A DNA stretch of 64,000 bases from positions 1 through 64,000 of the forward strand of contig OZ025656.1 in assembly GCA_964019335.1 (NCBI GenBank), read 5' to 3'. Positions 9,771 through 18,531 of the stretch are shown here, piece after piece (the stretch's first letter is position 1; every line of letters begins with the position of its first letter). This stretch comes from Diplonema japonicum (Eukaryota > Euglenozoa > Diplonemea > Diplonemida > Diplonemidae). Position numbers and translations under genes: made by a program. The notes beneath the pieces were generated by a model. It was given only the letters and a program-made list of their open reading frames with translations, searched no databases and was not told the DNA's origin.

Positions 9771-9913
9771 TTTTTTTTTTTTTTTTTTTTTGTGTTGAGG
9801 GGGGAGGGGATCCTTTGCTAAACGGCAGGCGGGCCGGGCCGAAACAACCCCCCCAGACGACGACGAACGGACACCGAGCGGACGCAGCAGGCACCAACAA
9901 AAACACAGACGAC

Positions 9914-9952
9914 CAATAAAGTACAGAAACTGTAGCTTTAGAATCGTTGGTT
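9914..9952 (-). other. Spliced-leader (mini-exon) sequence at retroelement 5' end
   Basis: On the minus strand this is a 39-nt block starting AACCAACGATTCTAAAG and ending CAGTTTCTGTACTTTATTG. The 3' half and the total length match the euglenozoan SL exon as I remember it. The base after the SL is G (GTCGTCTGTG), and no SL intron or SL-RNA 3' end follows, so this is not an SL RNA gene. The simplest reading is that the element was copied from a trans-spliced mRNA. Six extra bases (CTGTGC) lie directly upstream. Confidence 0.85.
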
Positions 9953-10490
9953 GCACAGAAGAAGCAACTCCAAATGATAAAAATTCAAAAATAAAAATCT
10001 CAAAAAAGGCTTAAAAGAAGAAGAGGCAAATTCAAAAACATACTAGGGAGGAATGAGTGGGGCAGGGGGTAAAATTTAGGAGGGGGAGGGAGAATCAAAA
10101 AAGGGGAAAGGGGCAGAGTGACCAATGTCCATGCGAAAAAGCATAGAGCGGGGGAAGAAGAAAATCAAAAACAGGAAAAACACATCACCACAAAAGAAAA
10201 AAGAAAAAAAAAAAAAAAAAAACGTCGACCGAGATGGTTCCACTTCAAAAAGAAAAAGAAAAAGAAAAACAGAAAAATAAAAAAAAAAAAAAAGGAAAAA
10301 CAAAAAGAAAAAAAAAAAAGGAAAAAAAAAAAAAATCTAAGTGGTTCTATCTAGCCTGGCCGTTGTAGCACCTGTTCCCTATTCTTTTATTTTTCCCTTT
10401 TTTTTTTTTCTCAGAAAAAAAAAAAAAAAAGTTTCACATCTTCCTATGGCGGGGGGGGGGGGGAGAACAGCCCCCCACACCCCCGCTGGC

Positions 10491-10967
10491 CTATCTGGCC
10501 AGCGAGCCTTTGGACCTCTTCTTGTGGGGTATGGGCCCCACCCGTGCCCTCCCCGACTCGAGCTGCAGCCAAGCCACCGCACTGTTCACCGGGGCCCAGT
10601 TCTCCTTGTTGCGCACCTTGACCGTGTCCCGCACCAGGTCGTCGCTCCCCAGCTCTTCCATCAACCTGTGCTCCGCCAAGAACTTGAACTGGGGCCCGGT
10701 CATCCCCTTGAGCTCACCCCTGCATATGTTGGCTTCGACCACGGTGCCATCCGCCCCCGTACCCTTCAGATAGATGTAGCCACCCTCCACACAATCCGAG
10801 TCAGTACTGGCCGATCGGGCCCGGGCCCGCTTCTTGTCCGGGGAGGGGATCCTTTCGGTAAGCGGCGGGCAGGCCGACGGGCAAAACAACCCCCCCGGAC
10901 GACGGCGACGACGGACGACGGACGCAGCAGCAAACCCAGGCAGAGGCGGCAGGCACCAGCAGAACAC
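10491..10967 (-). pseudogene. Remnant ORF of the internally deleted copy
   Basis: An open frame of about 158 codons joins translated 5' leader (Arg/Pro-rich, not normally coding) in frame to the last roughly 120 residues of the polyprotein, including DSDCVEGGYIYLKGTGADG and the same C-terminal SLAR. The C-terminal residues are nearly identical to those of the full copy. No dioxygenase, protease, RT or endonuclease part remains. Whether it is translated is unknown; I treat it as a deletion by-product. Confidence 0.7.
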
Positions 10968-10974
10968 GAACGAC

Positions 10975-11013
10975 CAATAAAGTACAGAAACTGTAGCTTT
11001 AGAATCGTTGGTT
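10975..11013 (-). other. Spliced-leader sequence on the deleted copy
   Basis: The 39 nt are identical to the block at 9914-9952, and the first leader bases after it (GTCGTTCGTG) differ slightly from the full copy. The same SL at the same position on two structurally different copies shows that it is a constant 5' terminus of the family. Confidence 0.87.
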
Positions 11014-11015
11014 GC

Positions 11016-11042
11016 ACAGAAACTGTAGCTTTAGAATCGTTG
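11016..11042 (-). other. Partial second spliced leader abutting the satellite
   Basis: 27 nt of SL (from CAACGATTC to CAGTTTCTGT on the minus strand) lie immediately 5' of the full SL, separated by two bases, and directly touch the GGGTTTGC repeats. The SL start (AACCAACG) and the satellite (GCAAACCC) share an AAC microhomology at the contact. It looks like SL-on-SL template jumping during 5' end attachment. Confidence 0.8.
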
Positions 11043-11075
11043 TTTGCGGGTTTGCGGGGTTTGCGGGTTTGCGGG
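11043..11075. repeat. Short GGGTTTGC block on the far side of the retroelement pair
   Basis: Four units of the 8-nt satellite (one with an extra G) follow the 5' end of the deleted copy. With the array at 1-624 this brackets the tandem pair and identifies the satellite as the insertion site. Confidence 0.9.
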
Positions 11076-11080
11076 TCTGC

Positions 11081-11099
11081 TCATCCCCTTGAGCTCACC
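11081..11099. repeat. 19-nt duplicate of retroelement coding sequence
   Basis: TCATCCCCTTGAGCTCACC is identical to 1565-1583 (end of the polyprotein gene) and to the matching place in the second copy near 10699. It directly follows the short satellite block, so a scrap of a further copy or a template switch is likely. Confidence 0.75.
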
Positions 11100-11745
11100 T
11101 TACTATTACTAGGCCAAGTATAGGTACCCTTAGTGAAAAAATATTTTGTTCTGAGGTAAAATATCACTTTTCAGGTGTTTTTGACCACTTTTTTGTGAAA
11201 AAATTTTTCTTTGGGCACTTTTTTTGTGAGGAAAAACAATTTTTTTGGACACTATATTTTTTTTTTTCCAGCACCCCATGCACCAAACCTTACCTTACAG
11301 AAGGGTTCCACGTGCCCAAGCTTCCACTTGCTTGTGGGTGCGAGTCTATTTTTCACCTTCGGTAGGTAATCTTGCAGAGCATGGCTTTACAGCAAAGCAA
11401 ACGACAGCTTGAGAAGGAGCGCTCAAGTATGTGTGCAACATTTGTACTTGTATTGATGTAAATATTGTGATGAGTGTGTGGCATGATTGAAGAAATTATG
11501 GATCAAGAAAAAACCTAGATCCGATAGTCAGGCGACAGTGGCTGGGTATGTTTTCATGGTACTTCTTCTCTCGGTATAAAACACAGGTAGTTTAACGTCT
11601 TATCTAGGACTCTATATTCACTCCCTCACCCTCTGTCTTCTATGCTAGTTGGTCAAAGCGTCTGCAGTACTTCATCTCCCTGCACACCTATGAAGATGAA
11701 GTTATAGGCACTGAGTCTTCTAAAGATGACTTGGAACTCACCCTT

Positions 11746-12035
11746 TCAAGACAAAGCAGGAGCAGTTCTGGCTGATAGGTTTAAAACACTGAAGTAGCAC
11801 TGGTTCAGATACACCACCGAGCAGTTATGATGCCTACTTTTGCTGAAGAGGTTCACGTAGTCATCTTGCTTCTTGTCCAGCATGATGTCGTCAAGCACCA
11901 CAAGGTTCTGTTTGTCTGAGTCGAAGGCGTCCATGTCCAGGTCAGCCACATCGGTGTGGAGCTCGATGGTTGGTGAGAGCTGCTCGTCAAGGATGTCTAT
12001 GGCTTCTTCCACCTTGTTCTTCCCCTTCAGTCGAT
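11746..12035 (-). pseudogene. Decayed packaging-ATPase fragment (A32/FtsK-HerA type, Polinton or virus-like)
   Basis: The minus-strand frame reads from after a TAG near 12045 to a stop at 11746. It contains a Walker B-like segment NLVVLDDIML followed by LFSKSRHHNCSVVYLNQ. That spacing (hydrophobic-DD, then LF..S.HH..SV.YL.Q) is typical of packaging ATPases of Polintons/Mavericks and related large DNA viruses of protists. The Walker A part is absent. Just after the conserved QCYF the homologous continuation moves to another frame, where an ISQNC..FVL-like stretch is visible, and then meets stops. This is therefore a frameshifted fragment, not a working gene. No capsid, protease or integrase remnants were recognised nearby. 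It could also come from a polinton-like virus or virophage relative. Confidence 0.7.
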
Positions 12036-12113
12036 GACATACATGTTTTGTTGGCTAGCCCCTCCTGTAGGTATGTGTTTTGTCTTGATTGTCTGTAAGA
12101 GTCGCGGTTGTTG

Positions 12114-12132
12114 TGTAGCTTTAGAATTGTTG
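12114..12132 (-). other. SL-like 19-nt fragment
   Basis: On the minus strand CAACAATTCTAAAGCTACA matches 18 of 19 bases of the SL found on the retroelements, then diverges (CAACAACC instead of GTTTCTGT). It lies about 80 nt upstream of the ATPase fragment. It may be the start of another SL-tagged retrocopy or a chance match. Confidence 0.45.
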
Positions 12133-13094
12133 CGCTGGGCATTCTAGCGGGTTTTTTTTGGGTGCAGGGTCTGGTCCGGGGGGGGGGGGGGGGGGGGGGG
12201 GGGTTAGGAGGACTGCGGACTCAGAATGAGAGGGGTTAGGGACGAATCGCTCAGGGGTGGGGTAGGTCGGGGTGCCACGTTTCGTGGGGTCCGCTTCGCT
12301 AAAGGAAAAAGTGCCTCGACAGTCAACTAGATCATCCAGCCACCACCCATCACGTGAACGTTCTTTTCTCCTTTTTTTTTTTTTTTTTTAATTCAGTATT
12401 TCTCGAAAAACGTCATGAGATTCTTGGGTAAAACAATAAATTGAATCTACTTCATCCACTGTCCCCTCTGATAGTCATGCATGAGCTTGCAGTTCCTTTC
12501 AGCCATGTACAACGCATTTCCACCTGGATTTTGCCACTCCGGCTTGTACTGTATTGTCGCTAAGCATGCACCTACCTGTGGAACTGGGGCTTCTCATGGT
12601 TGAATCTGGTGGTGAATTAAAGCAGCACGTGGTTATCAAAAGAAATGAAATAGAAAAGGGGGAAAAGGGAGGTGCAGAAAGGGGTGGATAACAATAGGGA
12701 AATAGGAAGCACTACATTTCCGAAAGCTGATATCATTCCGATACCAAAAAAGGGTGAACAACCTTTGAAAAAGTGTGGTGCAGATCTAACAAATGGAGGG
12801 TTTGGGCACATGTGGAGACTAAAGTGTGAAGGACAGGCACTTATCTACAGCGCCGGTCTCTTAGCCTGTAACGTTGGGGTGCTCATGCCCCAGCGCCTAG
12901 AAGGAGAACCGTTTTGGTGGAAAGGGGGGTAAAAATATCTAAGGGACTCTTCATTACAAATAAAAAAAAAAAGAAAATAACAGACCACATCGTTGGAGAG
13001 GGAAAATGAAAGGCGAAAGACTCTGAATGACGGCAGAAGTGTTAGCAACAACCCTCAAAAAGATTCTTTTCGTGTTTCTCTAAGGTATTGCTGC

Positions 13095-14118
13095 TCAGAC
13101 CAACGAGGAGACACGGCACCTCTTCTCCTCGCTGAACCTTTTAACTGTTGCCTGCAGGTTTCCAGACTTAATAGTTTTGGCGTTTGAGACAAGCTTGGCG
13201 GACAGTTCCTGTGGTGTTGTTCGAAAGACACAATGCTAGATACCTCAATGTCATTAAGTGAGTACGTGCAAAGGGACGCCAAACACTCAGGCCACACAGG
13301 CTCTTGCTCAGTGATGGTGCGAGCTGCGTGGACAGCGGAGGCCCCAAGCAATGACGGCTGTGTGATGAACTAATTAAAATACTTGTCCATACCACATGTT
13401 CCAGGTACAGCTTCAGGTTCAGCATCGCGCACTCAGAAAGGAAGACTGTCGCATGGCGAAGCTTCTTTGCATCCGCGTTCTCCGGGACACCAGGCTCCTT
13501 CAACTCGATCAGATATCTGGAGATGAAGCTGAAAGGGGTGGGAGTGGTGAGTGTGTAGTTCAAAGCGTGCAAAATAGAATGCTCGTATCTCAACATGTCC
13601 TCCTGAGCGAAGGCGTCGGCAGAGATGTGGATGAATTCCTTGATGGAAGGTGGGTAGATCTCCTCGTACTTGGAGGCAATGATGAGGGACACCATGGTCA
13701 CAAGCTGCATCCTCTTCCTTTGGATGGGCTTGATGGCAAGGAACCTGTCTAGTACATTTGCTGTGAGAAACAACGTCTCAGGAGCCATCTTGAACCTGTT
13801 GGCACACTCGATGATCCAGTCGAGGCACACAGCACGCATCTCAGATGTAAGCTCCGGCTGTGTGGTCATGTAGGTGGTAGACGGGAGCAGTAGGGACTCT
13901 GTCTTCATAAAGTGTCCCATGATGTCGTCCACGTAGTCCCTGGCCTCCATGTCGGCCCTGGGGTTCACTACCGTCTTGTCTTTGCTCTCCAGCCTAGGGC
14001 TGATAGCACCGCTCTGCTCGTGCTTAATGTCCTGCAGAGACCCCTTCTTGCCTCCCATGCCACCGACATTGCCAAGGTCACCCAAAACCTGCCTCCCCTT
14101 GCTTGCGATCTTCGCCAT
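13095..14118 (-). CDS. B-type mitotic cyclin
   Basis: Three exons encode 317 residues: 14118-13393, 13357-13244 and 13208-13095. Both introns are 35 nt, GTAT...CACAG; splicing them restores the cyclin C-terminal fold (…VPSLLGASAVHAARTI, then LSAKLVSNAKTIKS…SSLV). Near the N terminus RQVLGDLGN resembles a mitotic-cyclin destruction box. The cyclin box contains MRAVCLDWIIE and KYEEIYPP. The family activates a CDK at G2/M and is destroyed via APC/C; euglenozoan relatives include trypanosome mitotic cyclins. An upstream in-frame TTG would extend the frame, but the ATG at 14118 places the destruction box near the start. It is the most downstream gene of the minus-strand cluster seen here. Confidence 0.9.
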
Positions 14119-14442
14119 TTTAACGTGGAAGAGGGAACTGTATTTAATGAAGCTTGGCAACTATAAAAGCGCATAAATACGGAGCGAAGAAACAGAACAT
14201 AGCGAAATGGGAAGGCAGAACACTAGCGAAGGAAAGAAGACACACGAGAATCGTCGGATAAGCACACAGTTATATTTGGTCATTCTTTCATTCTAACTCT
14301 CAACTAAAACCCCAGCCAAAGCAGAAATTGACAGAGGTGTTTAACTAAGCTCTTACTACCGACACCTGAAAACAGAACCAGTTTGGTTCAATCAATACAT
14401 TCTTTTTTTTTTTCTTCTTCTTTTTTTCCCTAGTGTTTAATT

Positions 14443-16620
14443 CTATGGCTGTTTGGATGTGAAGGAGTGAGCTTGATGTTTTGTCTTAGCAAGCCACGAC
14501 GACGGCTGCTGATTTTTGTTGAACGTGTTCATCTGCAGTGGTGTTTATTTTGATATATGGCATACCTGCTGCTGCATCGAGCTGGCTCCCATCGAGTAGA
14601 ATGCCGTCACAAGCTTTTCCATCTCTGTTTTGCTTTGCTTTTGGATGTCTTCGATCTTCTGCTTGAGTTTCTTCTCTTTTTCTTTTGTTGCGTTGCTGGT
14701 TGTGCTGCTCTGCGGTGACGAGTACTTTCCGGCCGTCTTGATGTCCGACTCCAACTTAACCTTCTGCTTAAGAGCATTGTCACGCGTTGCTTGCACCGCA
14801 CCGAGTTCGTTCTTCAGTGTAGTGATCTCCGTTTCTAAGTTCTGCACTGTTGTGGTGAGAGTGTTCACCTTGCTTTCGGAAAGACGCAGCTCAGATACTC
14901 TCAAGCATAGCTGGTCTTCAACCTGCTTCACAGCTGCAACTGTCACCAAAGTTTCCGAGTCATTCTGCTGCGTCTCGGCCAAGAGGTGTGTCAGCTCTTT
15001 CACCTTGTCACTCAGCGAAGTGATGCTCGTGTCTTTGCTTGCGGCGCTGGACAGAGCGGTCTCCAACCTCGTGGTCATCCTCTGGAGCTCGTCTTCCTTG
15101 TCCTCAAGGTCACCTTTGACCGTAATAAGCTCTTTCTTAACAGACAGGATTTCGTCCCTCCCCTGCTGTCCCACGAGTTCGTCGGCCAGGTTACCACCTG
15201 TATTCTCAGCATCCCCGGCAATTTCCAACTCTTCCTTCAAAGAGTTGTTTTCTGTGGTCAGCTGTCGGATCCGGTTCTGTGCTGCTGTGGCCTCAGATCT
15301 AGCTGTTGTTGAGATGACCTGCTCAGCGTTCAGTTTGTTTTGCAAATCAGACAGCTGCACGTCAATAAGCAACTTTTCGGCCTCTGTCTCTTCAGCCTTC
15401 TTTGCCTTCTGTTCAGCTCTGTCGCACTGCGCTTGCAGTTTTGTGGATTTTTGTATTTCTTCGGTCAGCTTAGCCTCTATTGTGTCCATGTTGCTCTTGT
15501 AAAAATTCCGTTCCTGTGTCACCTTCTCTCTTTGTTCTCTAATTTGCTCGACCTTGGCAACTTCCTTCCTCGCTTCGGCAAGCTCGTGTTGCGCAATCTG
15601 TAGCTCGTCAGATGTGACGATCCATTCTTCTTCCTTTACTCTGAATTCTGTGGTGTGTCTACGTTGGTATGTCAATGTGGTACCTTGCAGCTTGTTTTCC
15701 AACTCTGCAATAGAGTCGTTTTTGTCTTCGAGCCCTTTTTTCAGTTTATCAAGCGCTGCCCTGTATTCGGTTGTGTTACCTAAGCTACATACTTAGAACC
15801 CCCGCCCTCTTCTTGGACACTTTTTGACTGTGTGAACTGCTTGTCATATATCAGCTGGTACTTTACATTCGTTTCATGAGCTTCTTCGCGCAGCATACGG
15901 TTTTGCTGTACAATGTGTTGTTACTATTTTCTTTTTTATGCATACCATCTCTAAGCCAGTTAGCTCCTCGTCTTTGCTCTTCAGGGTTTCTTTTAAAGAA
16001 GCTAACTCTGCTTCGTAGTCAGCTGCGGTGTGCACATGACTCAGCGAGGTGCGTCCCTGGGCTTGTGTTGGCGGCGTGGGTGGCGAGTACCCATCGTAAC
16101 TAGGGACTTCTTCGTCTTCTTCTTCAGGTAGGATCTCTGTGGGGTCTAAGTCGTACGTCTCCTGCACTTCTGTCATGATAGACATCAAGACTTCAGGAAC
16201 CTCTTTTGTTTCTTCCTCTGTTGTAAGTGGTGTAATCTGAGCTCCGAGCTCTTCAGCTCTGGAAGACACGAACATCGAGGTCAGCAAAAACTTCAACATC
16301 GTTATGATGCTCTTCTCATCAGCTTTCTCAGCTATAGCAGCCGTGTCGATTTTATTGATGCCCTCCCTAACCCCGTCGTTGGGGAACCTCCTGTACACCT
16401 TGTCAAGACTGCTAACAACTAGTTCTAAGTTCCCCTCCTGCAGCACCCAGTTGCTTGATGTGCACACTTCCCGTTCGTCTACGGCGTGTTTCGGGTGCAT
16501 TTCAGAGAAGATGCCAACAAGATGAACACCACTGCTCAACTGCTTGAACTCTGTGACATCCTTGCATCCATCGAATAAGCGCACCCATGCAAGGAGGGCA
16601 GTCTCCATGTTGGCTTCCAT
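14443..16620 (-). CDS. HOOK-domain coiled-coil protein, copy A
   Basis: Four exons (16620-15946, 15905-15793, 15760-14566, 14532-14443) with introns of 40, 32 and 33 nt, all GTATG..AG, give 690 residues. Residues about 1-160 resemble the HOOK-type N-terminal calponin-homology-like fold (LLAWVRLFD…FKQLSSGVHLVGIFSEMHPK…NWVLQEGNLELV), which in animals and fungi binds dynein light intermediate chain. An acidic linker with PPTPPTQ follows, then about 450 residues of heptad-rich coiled coil and a short polar C-terminal exon. It is a tandem paralogue of the next gene, 181 nt away. I infer a cargo or dynein adaptor, or a cytoskeletal scaffold; only the N-terminal resemblance supports HOOK. Confidence 0.72.
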
Positions 16621-16801
16621 CTTTTAGCCTGCGAAATAAATGATGAATAAGAGGTAACTGTGAGGCTCACAGGGTATTCTTACATTTGTACTGTACCACT
16701 GCTTAAAAAGAGACCATAGTACTACATGCGTGTTGCAGAAGCCAAGGCGAGACTACGGTCTGATTCTAGAGCTTCTTATATAAACAAGGTTCTAGTCTAA
16801 T

Positions 16802-18454
16802 CTACGAACGTGGGCGGCTGAAGGAGCTGTTGCCGATGGAGTGGTGGATGCTACGATGGCTATCCATGGAGAGGGACGCCATGACCCGTGCTGTGTTGAG
16901 GCGGTCCATCGTGTGGTACGGGTAGTCGGGCTGGGTCTTCAAGCCTTCTATCCGTTGTTGTTCGATCATCTCCTTCAGTCCTGTGGTCTGCGATTTAAGC
17001 TTTGTCACGAACTGCAAGATGGGGTTGATGTGGTTCTCTCTATTTGCCTTATTCTTCTCCTTCAGTCGCTGGTTTAGCTGAAGCAAGTCCAAGGTGGACT
17101 CCGCAAGCTTGCGCGGCCCTTTCGGTTCTTCGACATCGGAGTCACTTTCTTCTGCTTCAGGCTCGTCTGACTGACCGACAGGTTCCGTTGCTGCCGGCGA
17201 AGCAATGGTGACCGGTGTGTTTATCACATCAGGGGTGCTCTTCTTTGCCTGGGGGATTTCTTCGGCCTCAGGTACCTCTTTATCCGTTTTTTTAGTCGGA
17301 TCGGTAGGCGTAGCAGTTGTATCGATACGCTCCTGCAGTCTAGCAATGAGTGCATTTGCATTTTTCAATTCCTTTTCTAGACCCACAACATTACTAAGTT
17401 CCTTCGTCTGCTGTTGTTTAAGTTTTCGGTTTTCTTCCGCGAGATTGTCTCTCTGTTCTTTGAGCTTCTTCACGCTCCCTTTGTCTCGCTTCCCTTCTTG
17501 GCACAAGGCCTCATGGAGCTCTTCCTCCTTTTGAGATAGCACTGCTTGTGATTCTGTAGATGTTGTTTACTTGTGTGATGTGCATACCCTTCAACTCCTG
17601 TTCCAGTGTGGTGATTTTTTTGTCCTTCAACTTCAAGGCATCGGTAAGGATGCTGGTGTCGAATCTGTGATGGTGTTCTTGTTGCTACTGCTGCATACAT
17701 TGGTGACTTCGGGCTCACGAGAGGAGTGTCCGTGCCGTTCTTGTATGTGGACGGCGCTTCTGCTTCCATCAACTCTGCATTTTCCTATTTTGTGATAACA
17801 AGATACTGATGTGCATACCCTCCAAAGCCTTGAGTTCTCCTCCTTCAAGGCCTCTATTGCCCGCTGTTGTTGTTCTATCTTTCTCTCGTAGTCTGCAGGT
17901 TTTGAATAGAACGACCTCCGAGGTGATCCCATAGAGGCCTTTGACCTTCTTGAGCTCAGCATGCCGTTGGTATCGCTGAGGTGCTCGTTCAAATGCAAGT
18001 CGTACTCTTCATAGAGATTCATCAGCAGCACCTGCAGCACTTCGTCGTCGTCCGGGTACTCGTTCACTAAAATGGTTTTGATCTTGACGTCGACTCTTGA
18101 CCCCGGGAGGGTTATTAATAGGAATTTGAGTAATTTCTTTATCTCATCCTTGTCGCCGCTTTCAGCTATCTTCTGTGCATCCACCTTGTCTGAGATGTCA
18201 AGGTCGTCGCTGTGCTTCTTAAGCACCACCGTCAGCCGCTTCATAACCTCCATCACAGTGTTCTGGCACAGCATCCAGTTGCTATGCTCGTTCTCTGTTG
18301 TTTCTCTGATCGTGCACTTCGGGTACATAGCAGAAAATATTCTCGAAAAGTGTACACCGCTTTTTAACTGCTTGAACTCCGTGACATCGTCACACTTATC
18401 GAACAGCCGCACCCACACTAGAAGGGCAGTCTCCACGCTGTCCTCGTCAGCCAT
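16802..18454 (-). CDS. HOOK-domain coiled-coil protein, copy B
   Basis: Four exons (18454-17819, 17784-17699, 17664-17588, 17553-16802) with three introns of exactly 34 nt, each starting GTATGC, give 516 residues. The N terminus VETALLVWVRLFDKCDDVTEFKQL… is clearly paralogous to copy A. After a Ser/Arg-rich linker come three short coiled-coil blocks and a C-terminal region with acidic stretches. Without the introns the small middle exons (29 and 26 codons) fall in different frames, so a naive ORF caller would split the gene. The stop is close to the 5' side of copy A (181 nt) and the start is 77 nt from the next gene. Tandem duplication followed by divergence of the coiled coil is likely. Confidence 0.72.
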
Positions 18455-18531
18455 ATATGATGCTGTGTAGTTTCTGTGATGTTAAACACGTGTTACTTTG
18501 CAATAAACTGATAACTCAAATCACACAGTAG

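Larger units (their letters stand above)
625..9958 (-). mobile_element. Full-length non-LTR retrotransposon, AlkB-OTU-RT-RLE type, inserted in GGGTTTGC satellite
   Basis: The element is read right to left. Its 5' end carries a 39-nt spliced-leader sequence (9914-9952), followed by a short GC-rich leader, one very long ORF (9770-1356), an A/T-rich 3' UTR and a poly(A) run (T at 676-694). There are no LTRs. RT and restriction-like endonuclease motifs place it with the early-branching RLE-type non-LTR elements; members of the CRE and NeSL groups have SL-exon or other sequence-specific targets, and the NeSL group is known to carry ULP or OTU proteases. GGGTTTGC repeats flank the tandem pair on both sides, so the satellite appears to be the target. 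Exact boundaries are uncertain: the left edge could be 625 or 673. The clade was not tested by phylogeny. Confidence 0.9.
9959..11013 (-). mobile_element. Second, internally deleted copy of the same retrotransposon
   Basis: 9959-10839 matches 826-1709 of the full copy (3' UTR plus the last roughly 120 codons). The sequence then jumps at about 10839/10840 to the 5' leader (GGGGAGGGGATCC, corresponding to about 9800 in the full copy) and ends with its own 39-nt SL. About 8.1 kb is missing. The junction has no GT-AG borders, so it is a deletion or template jump rather than splicing. The copy lacks the terminal part corresponding to 625-825, so its 3' end is cut where the upstream SL begins. It is non-autonomous, but it keeps the SL-bearing 5' end and most of the 3' UTR. 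Confidence 0.88.
11100..13094. other. Gene-poor interval next to the retroelements
   Basis: Apart from the ATPase relic and the SL-like scrap I see no gene. It holds T-rich stretches at 11140-11275, a G26 run at 12178-12203, a T-run near 12370-12390 and an A-run near 12960-12972. The 3' UTR of the cyclin gene falls somewhere below 13095. A short plus-strand ATG stretch at 11379 followed by a GTATGT donor-like site is too short to call. Confidence 0.5.

Noticed and set aside
8197-9798. 533-codon plus-strand ORF
   Set aside because: Lies antisense to the AlkB and N-terminal part of the retroelement ORF; its composition (Ser/Ala/Val-rich, poly-Phe at the end) is a shadow of GC-rich coding.
10831-10850. 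Splice junction that removes the retroelement interior
   Set aside because: The missing segment begins CCTC and ends AGAA on the element strand, with no GT-AG; the window's real introns are under 45 nt.
11379-11440. First exon of a plus-strand gene (ATG…CGCTCA followed by GTATGT)
   Set aside because: Only about 15 codons, no continuing exon found, and against the direction of all other genes.
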